Counted from the stretch's first letter, positions 14,513-26,599 are shown. The stretch is 64,000 nt of DNA from Oscillospiraceae bacterium (GCA_015067565.1 SVMF01000010.1:1-64000); one strand, 5' to 3'. Translations and numbers: made by a program. The notes: a model not told the origin generated them from the sequence alone.

Positions 14513-16261
14513 TTACATCTTCTCGGGGGCCTCGAAGCCGAGGACATCAATACATTCATCAAGCGCACGCTTGGCAAGGCTGATGAGGGCCAGATAATTC
14601 TGCTTCTTTGCCTCATCCGGCTCTGCCAAAATACGTGTTTCGTGGTAGAACTTGTTGACCGCACCGGCCAGCTCGTAGGCATAAGCGCAGACCACATTCG
14701 GCGCACTGTCACGGTAAGCCATGAGCATCTGCTCGGGCATCTGCGCCAGGGCAAGCTGCAAATTCTTTGCGCTCACGCTGTCAGCAGGGGCCAGGGTCGC
14801 ATCCTTCAGCTCCGCACGGTTCAAAATCGACTTGATTCTGACGATGGTGTAGAGCAGATACGGGCCGGTGTTGCCCTCGAAGGCAGCAAAGCGCTCGAGG
14901 TCGAAAATATAATCCTTGGTCGCAAGGTTCGACAGATCGCCGTATTTCAGCGCGGCAACGGCAATGATCTTGGCAGTCTTGTGGGCCTCGGCAGCATCGA
15001 CGACCTGATTTTCCAGAATTTTCTGTTCGACATAATTCGTGATGTCGGCAATCAGAGTTTCCAGACGCATCACACCACCGTCACGGGTCTTGAAGGGTTT
15101 GCCGTCCTTACCGTTCATCGTGCCGAAGCCGACGTGCTCGAGCTCGACGGTCTCGGGAACAATGCCGCTCTTGCGTGCGGCACGGAAGACCTGCTCGAAG
15201 TGCAGGTTCTGACGCTTATCGGTCAGGTAGAACAGCTTGTCCGGCTTGAAATCCTGCATTCTCTGCACGATGCAGGCCAGGTCGGTCGTTGCATAGAGGG
15301 TCGCACCGTCGCTCTTGACAATGATGCAGGGAGGAATTTCCTTCTTGTCGTCCTCTTTTTCCACATCGATGACCTTTGCGCCGTCACTTTCACGCAAAAT
15401 ACCCTGTTTTTCCAACATTTCGATCATTGGCGGGATGTAGGGATCTGCATCGCTCTCGCCCATCCAGACATCAAAATCGACATTCAGATTGGCATAATTG
15501 CGCTTGAGATCGGCAACGCTGACACGCATAATATGCTCCCAAAGGGCATAGTAGCCGCGCTTGCGGTTCTGCAGCTCGAAGGTGGCCTGGTGTGCCTTCT
15601 CGGCAAACACAGCATCGACCTTGCTCTTGCCGGAGGCGAAGGGGTAGATCTCCTCAAGCTCGGAGATGGTAAACGGAGCCTCCTCAGGGTATGCGCCGTC
15701 GAAGCTATCGTCAAAATACGGAAGATCAGGGTGCCGCTCGCGCAGCTCGGCAATGATCAGACCCATCTGCAGGCCCCAGTCGCCCATGTGGATGTCACCG
15801 ACGACCTTGTCACCGAAATAGCGGTAGATGCGCTTGACGCTCTCGCCGATGATGGCCGAGCGCAGGTGGCCGATGTGCAGAGGCTTTGCCACGTTCGGGC
15901 CGCCGTAGTCGACCACGACAGAACGGGGATTTTCGCATTTGGGTGCGCCCAGATGCTCGTTTTGACGCAGATCGTTGAGATACGCGGCCAAAAATTCTTC
16001 ACGCACGCGCAGATTGATGAAGCCGGGGTTGACAGCCTCAACGGTGGAGAAAATATCGGCGTTGAGGTGGGCAACGACGTCGTTTGCAATCATGATGGGA
16101 GCTTTGTGTGCGGTCTTCGCCAGCGGCATGGCACCGTTGCACTGGAACTCGCACAGGTCGGGGCGGTTGGAAACCGTAACGGTGACATTTGCAGCCTCAT
16201 ATCCGGCCGCCACAAAGCCCTCAGCTACCTTTTTGGTCAATAAATCCAGTAATTTTTCCAT
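14513..16261 (-). CDS. argS: arginyl-tRNA synthetase
   Basis: 582 aa, class I synthetase. It has the HIGH-type motif PLHIGHLRSA at about residue 125, an N-terminal additional domain, and in place of KMSKS the segment GTMNGKDGKPFKTRDGG, as usual in many ArgRS. The C-terminal DALR anticodon-binding domain follows to the end. The ATG at 16261 comes after AAAGGACAG. No T-box is visible in the 116 bp upstream. Confidence 0.95.
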   Translation of the reverse strand: MEKLLDLLTKKVAEGFVAAGYEAANVTVTVSNRPDLCEFQCNGAMPLAKTAHKAPIMIANDVVAHLNADIFSTVEAVNPGFINLRVREEFLAAYLNDLRQNEHLGAPKCENPRSVVVDYGGPNVAKPLHIGHLRSAIIGESVKRIYRYFGDKVVGDIHMGDWGLQMGLIIAELRERHPDLPYFDDSFDGAYPEEAPFTISELEEIYPFASGKSKVDAVFAEKAHQATFELQNRKRGYYALWEHIMRVSVADLKRNYANLNVDFDVWMGESDADPYIPPMIEMLEKQGILRESDGAKVIDVEKEDDKKEIPPCIIVKSDGATLYATTDLACIVQRMQDFKPDKLFYLTDKRQNLHFEQVFRAARKSGIVPETVELEHVGFGTMNGKDGKPFKTRDGGVMRLETLIADITNYVEQKILENQVVDAAEAHKTAKIIAVAALKYGDLSNLATKDYIFDLERFAAFEGNTGPYLLYTIVRIKSILNRAELKDATLAPADSVSAKNLQLALAQMPEQMLMAYRDSAPNVVCAYAYELAGAVNKFYHETRILAEPDEAKKQNYLALISLAKRALDECIDVLGFEAPEKM

Positions 16262-16377
16262 AATGATCTGTCCTTTATGTTGAAGTTTCAAAAAACGGAA
16301 TTTTGTTTGTCAGATGGGGTGCCGCAAGGGCGCACAGCGTCATACCCCCCTGCAGATAACGGTGTTTTTTGAGACAC

Positions 16378-17580
16378 TCAGCGCTTTTTGGTCAAGGGGA
16401 CGGAGCGCTCCTGCGCCTCATGCATGGCCATGATGATGCGGTTCGAGACCAAAAAACCCTTGTCTGTCAAGCGCCAGCGACCCTTTTCAATCACCGCAAG
16501 CTCCTTCGACTCCAGGCGCTCGAGCAGCTCGAGCAGCGGTTCAAACGGCATCAGATATTTGCGCTCGTATTCCTTGGCCTGGATGCCCTCAGCCGTGCGC
16601 AGGCGCAGCATCACATACTCGCCGGCACGCTCACGGGCAGCGATTTCCTCGCACTCGCTCAGAATCTGGCCCTTGCCACGAATGCCGTCGATATACCCCT
16701 GCAGGCTGCGCACAGCGGTAAACCGCTTGCCTGCAAAGTCTGAGGCGGCCGTCGGCCCGAAGCCCAAATACTCGCCCCCCGTCCAATATTTCATGTTGTG
16801 CTTTGATTCAAAGCCTTTTTTGCAGAAGTTCGAAATTTCATAGTGCTCAAAGCCGTACTGCCTGAGAATTTCGCAGGTATCAAAATACATATCCGCCTGC
16901 GCGTCGTCGTCGGGCAGGCCGGCACAGTCCTTGTAATCCCACAAGGGTGTACCCTCCTCGACCTTCAGGGCATAGCACGACAGATGCTCGGGGCGCAGCT
17001 CGGCCACGTGCTTGAGCGTGCTTTGCCAGGCCGTACGGGTCTGATTGGGCAGGCCGTACATGAGGTCGAGCGAAATGTTGGCAAATCCGGCCTTTCGTGC
17101 CATTTCCATGGCCTGCTTGGCCTGGTGGAAGGTGTGCGGTCGGCCCAGCTTCTTGAGCATGGCATCGTCATCGGACTGCACGCCGATGGAGATGCGATTG
17201 AACCCGGCTCTGACCAGCTTGCGCAGCGACTTTGCATCGACGCTGTCGGGGTTGGCCTCGAGCGTAACCTCCATCGCGTGTGCAAAGCGGAAGCTGCGAT
17301 GCAGCTCATCCATGATTCGGCACAGATTATCCGCTCCGAAATAGCTCGGTGTGCCGCCGCCGAAGTAGATCGTGTCGACCGTGTAATCCGGGGTCAAAAG
17401 TCCCGTCTCGCGGATGTGATCGGCGAGGGCCTGCAGATAATCGTCCGTCAATCGCCGTTCCCAGCTGCCGCCCACGGAGTAAAAATCGCAATACTCGCAC
17501 TTGCTGCGGCAGAACGGAATATGGATGTAGATGCCGAGAAGCTTTTCCTCGGAGTCCCTTCTGGAGAGGAAAAATGACAT
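16378..17580 (-). CDS. hemW: radical SAM protein HemW (coproporphyrinogen III oxidase-like)
   Basis: 400 aa, normal for HemW. The cluster-binding motif is CRSKCEYCDF (CxxxCxxC followed by D-F, whereas true HemN has CxC), which supports HemW, a heme chaperone-like protein, over an oxygen-independent coproporphyrinogen oxidase. YFGGGTPSYF and NRISIGVQS are further family features, and the C-terminal HemN domain is present. The ribosome-binding site GGAGG is partly in the previous gene, whose stop lies one base upstream of the start. Confidence 0.9.
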   Translation of the reverse strand: MSFFLSRRDSEEKLLGIYIHIPFCRSKCEYCDFYSVGGSWERRLTDDYLQALADHIRETGLLTPDYTVDTIYFGGGTPSYFGADNLCRIMDELHRSFRFAHAMEVTLEANPDSVDAKSLRKLVRAGFNRISIGVQSDDDAMLKKLGRPHTFHQAKQAMEMARKAGFANISLDLMYGLPNQTRTAWQSTLKHVAELRPEHLSCYALKVEEGTPLWDYKDCAGLPDDDAQADMYFDTCEILRQYGFEHYEISNFCKKGFESKHNMKYWTGGEYLGFGPTAASDFAGKRFTAVRSLQGYIDGIRGKGQILSECEEIAARERAGEYVMLRLRTAEGIQAKEYERKYLMPFEPLLELLERLESKELAVIEKGRWRLTDKGFLVSNRIIMAMHEAQERSVPLTKKR

Positions 17581-17581
17581 G

Positions 17582-18154
17582 TTATTTGCCTCCTATATAA
17601 GTACCGATGAAGTCCTTGAACTCCTCGGCGTTGCCCTTGACGAGGCCATCCTTGGACAGGAAGAACCACTGGCGGTTGCGGCAGCGCAGCATATACATAT
17701 GCTCCGTCTCCTTCAGATCCTGCAGCTCGGAATAGCCGGCATCAACGATGTTGTCCTCGTCCTCCTGCAGGGTCTGGATCAGGCTACGGTCATAGAATTC
17801 GGTCACAAGGTGCAATTCCTTCGTGCCGAATGCACGCTGGATCTGATCTTCCCATTTTGCACGCTGCTTTTTGGGCAGAACGAGCTTGATATACAGAATG
17901 TAGGCGATCGTCAGCAGCATAATGGCGGCATAGAAGAGGTTGCCGCTGTTTTTGGTCATGAAATACAGCACGACCAGCGTGGCAAACATTCCCACGCACA
18001 AGGCGAAGCAGACGTAGCCAAAGATCGTCACAGCCTTGGACTGCACAGCCTTGTTGGCCTCCTCCTGCATGGAAGCGTTCAAGGGAGAATGGAAGATGAA
18101 CTTCGGCTCAGCCAGAGGCTGCAGCTCCTCATTGTCAAAATATTCGTTGTCCAT
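17582..18154 (-). CDS. YcxB-like membrane protein
   Basis: 190 aa. After an acidic N-terminus two membrane segments (about 43-65 and 70-92) are followed by a cytoplasmic domain with the pattern FGTKELHLVTEFYDRSL and RNRQWFFLSKDGLVKGNAEEFKDFI. This resembles the YcxB-type C-terminal domain of Firmicutes membrane proteins. Function unknown. It overlaps functionally only by position with hemW, one base apart, so the two share a message. Confidence 0.6.
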   Translation of the reverse strand: MDNEYFDNEELQPLAEPKFIFHSPLNASMQEEANKAVQSKAVTIFGYVCFALCVGMFATLVVLYFMTKNSGNLFYAAIMLLTIAYILYIKLVLPKKQRAKWEDQIQRAFGTKELHLVTEFYDRSLIQTLQEDEDNIVDAGYSELQDLKETEHMYMLRCRNRQWFFLSKDGLVKGNAEEFKDFIGTYIGGK

Positions 18155-18228
18155 AGTTGTTCCTCTTTTTCGTGGAATTTTGTGCTTTTTTTATATGTTA
18201 TTTTGAGCGACGGGGCAAACTCGTTGCT

Positions 18229-18337
18229 TGTCATTGCGAGGAGCGGCAGCGACGTGGCAATCTCGTTCCTCTCGTTCTGCCGTCGCTGTCGTTCCCCTGA
18301 GATTGCCACGATTTGCTTCGCAAATCTCGCAATGACA
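18229..18337. repeat. CATTGCGAG-type hairpin repeat, copy 1
   Basis: Begins TGTCATTGCGAGGAGCGGCAG and ends CAAATCTCGCAATGACA, with GACGTGGCAATCTCG and GAGATTGCCACG as inner inverted parts. One long imperfect hairpin. Related copies are at 30395-30520 and 49558-49683. It fills the gyrA-YcxB-like interval. Confidence 0.75.
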
Positions 18338-18355
18338 TAGACGGTAGTCTGAGAT

Positions 18356-20842
18356 TTATTCTACCTCTTCGTTCTCAGCCGCTTCTGTACGCTGCAAGGC
18401 GATGACCCGGTTGCCCTCCTCGATGCGCATGATGCGCACGCCTTGGGTATCTCTGCCGTAAATTCCAATATTCTCGACCGGTGTACGGATGATGACACCA
18501 CTCGACTCAATGAGCAAAATGTCGTCGGTATTTTCAACAACCGTTGCACCGGCAACCACACCGGTCTTGTCCGTCAGGTGGTAATTGCGCTTGCCCTTGC
18601 CGCCACGGCTCTGCACCTCGTCACCGCGCATATAGCTCTCGATCGGAGTACGCTTGCCGAAACCGTTTTCAGTCACGGTCAGGAAGGTCTTACCCGGCTC
18701 TGCCACCGCAGCGGCAACCACCAGATCGTCCTCGCCCAAACGAATACCACGCACACCGACAGCCATACGACCCATCGGGCGCACATCGTTCTCATCGAAG
18801 CAGATGGCCATTCCCAGACGGGTTGCGATCAAAATATTGTCCTCACCCGTGGTCTTCATCACGGAAATCAGCTCGTCGCCCTCGTCAATGGTCAGTACGC
18901 GGATGCCGGCCTTTCTTGCCGTGTAGATGTCCGAAAGCTGCATACGCTTGACGGTGCCGTTCCGTGTGACCATCATGATGTACTCGTCGTCCTTGAACTC
19001 GCGGGTCAGCAGCATTGCCGTGACTCGTTCATCGTTCTCCAGCGGCAAAATGTTGACAATATTTGTTCCACGGGCGGTTCTGCCCGCCTCGGGGATCAGA
19101 TAGCCCTTCTTACGGTGGACTCTGCCCATGTTGGTGAAGAACAGCAGGTAGTCGTGGGTCGAAGCGATGAACAGATTCTTGATGTAATCCTCATCCTTAA
19201 GGCTCTGGCCGGAGATACCTCTGCCGCCTCTGCGCTGTGCGCGATAGGTGTCCACGGGCAAACGCTTGATGTAGCCTGCCTCGGACAGGGTATAGCAGCA
19301 GTCCTCCTCGTCGATGAGGTCCTCGTCATCAATGTCGTCCTCAACATCCTGGATCTCCGTGCGTCGGTCATCGCCGTACTTGTCACGCACAGCGATCAAC
19401 TCTTCCTTCACGATTCCCTTCACTAACTCCATATCACCCAGAACGCGGTTGTAATAAGCGATCTTTTCTTCCAGCTCGCGGAATTCTGCCAACAGCTTAT
19501 CCTTTTCCAGACCCTGCAGGCGCTTGAGCTGCATATCCAAGATTGCCTGAGCCTGAATCTCGCTCAGACCGAAGCGTTCCATCAGCTTTTCCTTTGCATC
19601 GTCATAAGCTGAGCGGATGATGCGGATCACCTCGTCGATATTCTCCTGTGCAATGAGCAGACCCTGCAGCAGATGGGCTCTCTCCTGCGCCTTGCGAAGG
19701 TCGTACTTTGTGCGGCGGATGACAACCTCTTTCTGATGGTCGAGGTATTCATCCAGGATCTCACGCAGGGAAAGCACCTTCGGCTGGCTCTGATTCTTGA
19801 TAAGAGCGAGCATATTGATGGCGAAAGTCGACTGCAGCGCCGTCTGTGCAAACAGGCGATTCAAAACGACCTGCGCATTTGCCTCACGCTTGAGCTCGAT
19901 GACGATGCGCATACCGTTACGGTCGGACTCGTCACGGATGTCAGAAATGCCCTCCAGGCGCTTTTCGTTGACCTGGTCGGCCATATTTTTGATCAGCATA
20001 CGCTTGTTGACCTGGTAGGGGATCTCGGTGACAATGATGCGCTGACGGTTCTGGCCGAATTCCTCCAGCTCGGTTCTGGCACGCATGGTCACGCGACCCT
20101 TTCCGGTAGCATAGGCGCTGCGGATGCCCGCACGGCCCAAAATCAGGCCCTTGGTCGGGAAATCCGGTCCCGTGATGTGCTCCATGAGATCAAAGAGCGT
20201 TGCCTCGGGGTTGTCCAGCACGCACAAACAGGCATTGATGACCTCCGTCAGGTTGTGTGGTGGGATGTTTGTCGCCATACCGACGGCGATGCCCGACGAG
20301 CCATTGACCAAGAGGTTGGGGAAGCGGCTGGGCATGACACGGGGTTCTTTTCTTGTTTCGTCGAAGTTGGGATCCCAATCGACGGTATCTTTTTCCAGAT
20401 CACGGAGCATTTCGTTGGAAATCTTGCTCAAACGCGCCTCCGTGTAACGGTAGGCCGCAGGGGGGTCGCCATCAACGGAGCCGAAGTTGCCGTGGCCGTC
20501 GACGAGCATATAGCGCATGGAGAAATCCTGCGCCAGACGCACAAGGGCATCATAGACCGATGCGTCACCGTGCGGATGGTAACGACCCAGGACGTCACCA
20601 ACGCAGGTCGCTGACTTTTTGAACGGCTTGTCCGAAGTCAAATTGTCCTCGTACATCGCATAAAGAATGCGACGATGCACGGGTTTCAGGCCGTCACGAA
20701 CATCGGGAAGCGCACGTCCGATGATGACGGACATTGCGTATTCCATGTAGCTCGTTTTCATTTCGTGAACCAGCTCACTGGTCACGATCGCCTGATCCGG
20801 ATAACGTATGTCCTCCGGCTTGTAATCCTTCTTATGTGCCAA
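18356..20842 (-). CDS. gyrA: DNA gyrase subunit A
   Basis: 828 aa. Breakage-reunion domain with the catalytic Tyr in [13 protein letters not shown] (near residue 122) and the quinolone-determining region [15 protein letters not shown] with the usual small residue after Asp (Ala rather than Ser at the classical position 83). The C-terminal half holds six beta-pinwheel blades with the GyrA-box-like [11 protein letters not shown] take TTG at 20842 as the start because AAGGAGG lies 6 nt upstream and the encoded sequence [13 protein letters not shown] aligns with GyrA N-termini; longer frames run into the palindromic repeats. Confidence 0.96.
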   Translation of the reverse strand: MAHKKDYKPEDIRYPDQAIVTSELVHEMKTSYMEYAMSVIIGRALPDVRDGLKPVHRRILYAMYEDNLTSDKPFKKSATCVGDVLGRYHPHGDASVYDALVRLAQDFSMRYMLVDGHGNFGSVDGDPPAAYRYTEARLSKISNEMLRDLEKDTVDWDPNFDETRKEPRVMPSRFPNLLVNGSSGIAVGMATNIPPHNLTEVINACLCVLDNPEATLFDLMEHITGPDFPTKGLILGRAGIRSAYATGKGRVTMRARTELEEFGQNRQRIIVTEIPYQVNKRMLIKNMADQVNEKRLEGISDIRDESDRNGMRIVIELKREANAQVVLNRLFAQTALQSTFAINMLALIKNQSQPKVLSLREILDEYLDHQKEVVIRRTKYDLRKAQERAHLLQGLLIAQENIDEVIRIIRSAYDDAKEKLMERFGLSEIQAQAILDMQLKRLQGLEKDKLLAEFRELEEKIAYYNRVLGDMELVKGIVKEELIAVRDKYGDDRRTEIQDVEDDIDDEDLIDEEDCCYTLSEAGYIKRLPVDTYRAQRRGGRGISGQSLKDEDYIKNLFIASTHDYLLFFTNMGRVHRKKGYLIPEAGRTARGTNIVNILPLENDERVTAMLLTREFKDDEYIMMVTRNGTVKRMQLSDIYTARKAGIRVLTIDEGDELISVMKTTGEDNILIATRLGMAICFDENDVRPMGRMAVGVRGIRLGEDDLVVAAAVAEPGKTFLTVTENGFGKRTPIESYMRGDEVQSRGGKGKRNYHLTDKTGVVAGATVVENTDDILLIESSGVIIRTPVENIGIYGRDTQGVRIMRIEEGNRVIALQRTEAAENEEVE

Positions 20843-20883
20843 GGTGTTTCCTCCTTGATTCAAATTTCCTTTTGTTTCTGCCT

Positions 20884-21190
20884 TCTGTGTAGGGGTGGGA
20901 CATGCCCCACCCGTTTTTGAAGGCTTGTACGAATCTTCCATTCCTGCACACGGTCGAGGCATGCCTCGACCCTACATTTTGTTTTTACCCTCTGTGTAGG
21001 GGTGGGGCATGCCCCACCCGTTTTTGAAGGCTTGTACGAATCTTCCATTCCTACACACGGTCGAGGCATGCCTCGACCCTACATTTTGTTTTTGCCCTCT
21101 GTGTAGGGGTGGGGCATGCCCCACCCGTTTTTTGAAGGTTTGTACGAATCTTCCATTCCTACACACGGTCGAGGTATGCCCCGACCCTAC
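20884..21190. repeat. tandem array of 107-bp units built from two GCATGC palindromes
   Basis: Units begin at 20884, 20991 and 21098 (2.9 copies). Each holds GGGTGGGGCATGCCCCACCC, about 40 bp of constant linker, and GTCGAGGCATGCCTCGAC. Copies are nearly identical. The array lies in the gyrA leader and directly abuts the RAYT transposase gene, whose stop codon is inside the last CCCTAC. Confidence 0.9.
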
Positions 21191-21633
21191 ACAAAATAAC
21201 AATCCTCTTTCCATTTCATCGGATTTGTATCAATATAGCACCAAATCTTTTCATAACTTTTCTGATTTCGTATCACATGGTCATGAAATGATTTTTGCCA
21301 AACAGTTAATTCGGGTCGTAAATTATGAATCTTCTTTGTAACATAAGATTTATACGAACCAATCACTGTACTTAAGTTGTCCTTTTCATTTTTTAGAATT
21401 ATGATTGCATGGACATGATTTGGCATAATAACAAATTTATCAACTTCAATATCCGAAAAATGCTCTGCTATTTGCAAAAAGCCTTTTTCAGCAATATTTC
21501 CCAAATCATTTCGTTGATCCTCTGTACCAAATATATTGATTTTCTTATGCGTACAAATTGTAATAAAGTAATAATTTGGTGTTCTGTAATCATATCCTTG
21601 CAGACGTGGACTTTTTCTTTTTACATAATCCAT
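21187..21633 (-). CDS. REP-associated tyrosine transposase (RAYT, IS200-like Y1 family)
   Basis: 148 aa. The HUH motif appears as MPNHVHAIIIL (His-hydrophobic-His), and a C-terminal helix contains the likely catalytic Tyr (SYEKIWCYIDTNPMKW). The N-terminus YRTPNYYFITICTHKK is typical of RAYT proteins of this group. Single-strand cleavage at REP palindromes is the known activity of the family. The gene is AT-richer than its neighbours. It is bracketed by palindromes: GTCGAGGTATGCCCCGACC at the 3' side and GTCGAGGCATGCCTCGGCC at the 5' side, with both ends reading CTAC at the junction. No good ribosome-binding site, so expression may be low. Confidence 0.85.
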   Translation of the reverse strand: MDYVKRKSPRLQGYDYRTPNYYFITICTHKKINIFGTEDQRNDLGNIAEKGFLQIAEHFSDIEVDKFVIMPNHVHAIIILKNEKDNLSTVIGSYKSYVTKKIHNLRPELTVWQKSFHDHVIRNQKSYEKIWCYIDTNPMKWKEDCYFV

Positions 21634-21644
21634 TTTTATATTTC

Positions 21645-21676
21645 TACACGGTCGAGGCATGCCTCGGCCCTACATT
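21645..21676. repeat. REP palindrome upstream of the RAYT gene
   Basis: CTACACGGTCGAGGCATGCC followed by TCGGCCCTAC: the same palindrome as in the 107-bp array, with one arm changed. Together with the array it brackets the transposase gene. Confidence 0.8.
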
Positions 21677-21694
21677 TTACTTCCGCCTCGTGAA

Positions 21695-23653
<1,959 letters not shown>

Positions 23654-23700
23654 CTAAAATGATACAGACTTTTTGTAGGGTCGTATGCCCCTACTGTTTT

Positions 23701-23949
23701 TTATCGGTGCAAACGCTTTTCCAAAACGGATGCGTTAAACTGAGTCAGATAAATTTTACGCATACCGAATTCCTCGGTGATGATGTAGCTTTTCGGCAGG
23801 TCATTGGAAACATCGACGACCTCACCCATTTTTTCCGCCTCGGCCAGAAAGGCCCGCGTATGTTTGGAGATCGACGTATTCTCCATGTCAAAAATGCCGA
23901 TGATACAGCTCGTACGGACGGAAAAATCCGCCCCGATGGGTAAATACAT
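23701..23949 (-). CDS. remB: DUF370 protein, RemA/RemB family
   Basis: 82 aa, normal length for the RemB-type protein commonly found between recF and gyrB in Firmicutes. The N-terminus MYLPIGADFSVRTSCIIGIFD and the segment TRAFLAEAEKMGEVVDVS match the family pattern. RemA relatives are DNA-binding regulators of matrix and osmoprotection genes; a regulatory role here is inferred from the family. GGAGAG precedes the ATG at 23949. Confidence 0.85.
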   Translation of the reverse strand: MYLPIGADFSVRTSCIIGIFDMENTSISKHTRAFLAEAEKMGEVVDVSNDLPKSYIITEEFGMRKIYLTQFNASVLEKRLHR

Positions 23950-24024
23950 ATGGCTCTCTCCATGATATATCAAACTTTGTAGAGGCGAGTCATACCCTCC
24001 TCTACGGATGGTATACGATGATGC

Positions 24025-25119
24025 CTATAAAACACTTCCATTTTCGATTCTGATCACCTGGCCGATCTCGGTCAGGCGATCGGTCTCGCAGCAGGTAATG
24101 AACACCTGACCACTTCTGAGATGATTCAGAACGAAATCCTGTCGCCCTGCATCGAGCTCAGAGAGCACATCGTCCAGAAGCAGCAGCGGCTCCTCATCGG
24201 TGTCCCGCTTCAAAAGCTCTCTTTCTGCCAGTTTGATGGAGATCGTTGCCGTTCTCGTCTGCCCCTGCGAGGCAAACTGCGCCATCGGAAGGCCGTTAAG
24301 TGCAGCCTCAAAATCGTCCTTATGCGGCCCCGACAGACACTGCGCACTCTCACGCTCGGCGCGTTCGTGGCTTTGCATATGCTCCGAGAGCTTTTGTCGC
24401 AGAATTTCCAACGGCGCAAACGGATCGTCGATATTTGATACGGTTTTATACTGCATCGTCAGCATTTCTCTGTCGCCTGAAAATTCTCTGTGAAACTGCG
24501 AGGCACACTCGGCCAGCGACTGCAGAAATCTGGCGCGATAGGAGATCAGAATGGCACCAATCTGCACCAAACGCTCGTTGTAATCGGGCAAAAGCACATA
24601 CATCGACGGCACGGCTTCGCGCAAAACGGCTGCTTTTTGCTCCAATATCCGACTGTACTCCCCCAATGCAAGTGCATAATTCGGGCGCATCTGGCATAAA
24701 ACGGAATCAAGCAGCTTTCTTCGCGGTGCAGCACCTTTTTTTAAGATCAACAAATCCTCCGGGCAAAACAGCACACTCGTCAGAACCCCGGAGATCCCGG
24801 CAGCGCTTTTCTGCTTGACACCGTTCAGAAAGATCTGTCGCGGCCTGCGGCCGGAAAACAGAACGGCACGCAGCTCCTGCTCACGCTCCTGCGAAAAGAG
24901 CCTGGCCTCCAATTCGGCAAATTCCGCACCGAATTTGATCAGCTCGGATTCCTTTCTCGTGCGGAAGGCATGGCCGGTGGACAGATAGGAGATCGCCTCG
25001 AGCAGATTGGTCTTGCCATTGGCATTGTCACCGACGATGAGATTCACCCCCGGGACAAAGTCCGCCTGTGCCTCATCATAGTTACGAAAACCGCGAAGAT
25101 ACAGATTATGGAGCTGCAT
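24025..25119 (-). CDS. recF: DNA replication and repair protein RecF
   Basis: 364 aa, usual length. SMC-like ATPase that loads RecA at gaps. Walker A is VGDNANGKTNLLEAI, the signature region is LSGPHKDDFE, and Walker B is LLLLDDVLSELD near the C-terminus. The start ATG lies inside the 3' end of the S4 gene (14-nt overlap) and has a poor ribosome-binding site, so coupled translation is likely. Confidence 0.95.
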   Translation of the reverse strand: MQLHNLYLRGFRNYDEAQADFVPGVNLIVGDNANGKTNLLEAISYLSTGHAFRTRKESELIKFGAEFAELEARLFSQEREQELRAVLFSGRRPRQIFLNGVKQKSAAGISGVLTSVLFCPEDLLILKKGAAPRRKLLDSVLCQMRPNYALALGEYSRILEQKAAVLREAVPSMYVLLPDYNERLVQIGAILISYRARFLQSLAECASQFHREFSGDREMLTMQYKTVSNIDDPFAPLEILRQKLSEHMQSHERAERESAQCLSGPHKDDFEAALNGLPMAQFASQGQTRTATISIKLAERELLKRDTDEEPLLLLDDVLSELDAGRQDFVLNHLRSGQVFITCCETDRLTEIGQVIRIENGSVL

Positions 25120-25354
25120 CGGTCACAAGATAGGTCTCGCCGAAAAAGCGCACCTTGTCGCCGGGACGCAGCTTTTTGCCACGCATGGTGCAGATTTCGT
25201 CATTGACAAAGACCTCACCGTCCTGGATGACATTTTTTGCCATGCCGCCGGATTCGACCGCATTGGCCAGCTTCAAAAAGCTTTCTAACTTGATAAATTC
25301 TGTCGTAATGGCCACAGGAGTTTCCCTGACCACACGGCGAACCTGAACCTTCAT
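25106..25354 (-). CDS. S4-domain RNA-binding protein (YaaA-like)
   Basis: 82 aa. An S4-like fold with ESFLKLANAVESGGMAKNVIQDGEVFVND, then R-G-K-K-L-R-P-G-D, as in the small S4 proteins found between dnaN and recF in Firmicutes; RNA binding is expected, perhaps in ribosome assembly. The ATG at 25354 follows AGGAGA; a longer frame upstream has no such site. Confidence 0.88.
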   Translation of the reverse strand: MKVQVRRVVRETPVAITTEFIKLESFLKLANAVESGGMAKNVIQDGEVFVNDEICTMRGKKLRPGDKVRFFGETYLVTDAAP

Positions 25355-25456
25355 ATATTTCTCCTGTTCTTGATGATATACAAATGCACCCATATAAGGA
25401 ACAGCGATGGCCGTTCCGTGCTGATATTTTTGTGTATGGGGTAAAGCGACACAGCT

Positions 25457-26560
25457 TTACTGCAATCTGACCGGCAGGACCATATAGGCAAAGTCCTTCT
25501 TTTCATCCACGGGGGTAAAGACGATGGGACTCAGGCCGTTCTTGAGCTCCAGCGTGACCTCCTCGGTCGGCACGGCACGCAGAGCATCAAGCAAATACTT
25601 GCAATTGAAGCCGATCTCCAGCTCACCGCCATTGCCGGCGACCGAGCAGGTATCGTGGGCAGAACCGATGGTATTGACCGTCTTAAAATCGGCAACATTG
25701 TCGCCAAAGACGCAGCGCACGGGGCTCTTGATCTTTTCCGAAACAATCAGGCTCACACGCTCAATAGAATCCATCAGCTCAGAAACGTTGGCTGTCAGGA
25801 TTGTGGTATTGGTGCTGGGCACAACTCTGCGCCAATCGATAAATTCACCCTCCAAAATGCGGCAAACCAGCGTTGCATCCTCGATCTTGAACATGATGTG
25901 CTTATCGCCGAGCAGGAATTTGACATTCTCGTCTGTGTCCGTCAAAATCTTCTCGACCTCGCGCAGACCCGTTGCAGGAACGACAAACTTCATATGCTTC
26001 TGATACGATTCCTCGGCATGATAGGTGCGGCGAGCAAGGCGGAAGGAGTCCACAGCGACCATAGTGACCGTCTTATCCTCGACCTCCATCAAACAACCTG
26101 TGTGAATGGGGCGCGCCTTATTCTCGGAAACAGAGAAGATCGTACCGCCGATCATCTCACGCAGCGCCGACTGCGGCATAGAAATACCGCTTTCCGTGTT
26201 GACATCGGGCAGATCGGGATAGTCCTCGGCATCCATGGCCGTGATCTGGAAGGAAGACACACCACCACGGATAGACACAAGGTGGTTATCATCGACGGTG
26301 ATAGTCACTTCCTCATCGGGCAGCTTGCGAATAATGTCGTAGAACAGTCTTGCAGGCATGACGCAAATGCCGGCCTGGGTGACGTTGGCGGCCACATGGA
26401 CGGTGATACCGGTCTCCAAATTATAGCCGGTGAGCTGCACGCCAATGCCGGCCCGAACCAAAATGCCCTCTAAGCAGGCGATGGTGCTCTTCTGCGCGAC
26501 AGTACGGCCGGCCACGGAGATGGCCGAAACGAGCAAGGCTTTTTCACAGGTAAACTTCAT
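25457..26560 (-). CDS. dnaN: DNA polymerase III beta subunit (sliding clamp)
   Basis: 367 aa, three clamp domains of similar fold. The N-terminal segment MKFTCEKALLVSAISVAGRTV and the C-terminal FTPVDEKKDFAYMVLPVRL are characteristic. It forms a ring dimer around DNA and binds polymerase and other partners. It follows dnaA after a 300-bp gap that holds the candidate origin, a normal arrangement in Firmicutes. The ribosome-binding site is weak (GGGGAT). Confidence 0.96.
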   Translation of the reverse strand: MKFTCEKALLVSAISVAGRTVAQKSTIACLEGILVRAGIGVQLTGYNLETGITVHVAANVTQAGICVMPARLFYDIIRKLPDEEVTITVDDNHLVSIRGGVSSFQITAMDAEDYPDLPDVNTESGISMPQSALREMIGGTIFSVSENKARPIHTGCLMEVEDKTVTMVAVDSFRLARRTYHAEESYQKHMKFVVPATGLREVEKILTDTDENVKFLLGDKHIMFKIEDATLVCRILEGEFIDWRRVVPSTNTTILTANVSELMDSIERVSLIVSEKIKSPVRCVFGDNVADFKTVNTIGSAHDTCSVAGNGGELEIGFNCKYLLDALRAVPTEEVTLELKNGLSPIVFTPVDEKKDFAYMVLPVRLQ

Positions 26561-26599
26561 TTCAAAATCCCCACTTTCTCTCTATCTATAAGATAGGAA

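Noticed and set aside
14183-16243. 686-codon open frame on the plus strand opposite argS
   Set aside because: It is an antisense shadow of a well-conserved synthetase; no ribosome-binding site or recognisable domain. Similar long shadows lie opposite gyrB (21659-23614), metG (56583-59159), serS (37019-38599) and groEL (45391-46470).
20884-21190. Regular 107-bp repeats as a CRISPR array
   Set aside because: The units contain two palindromes and constant linkers with no unique spacers, and no cas gene is near.
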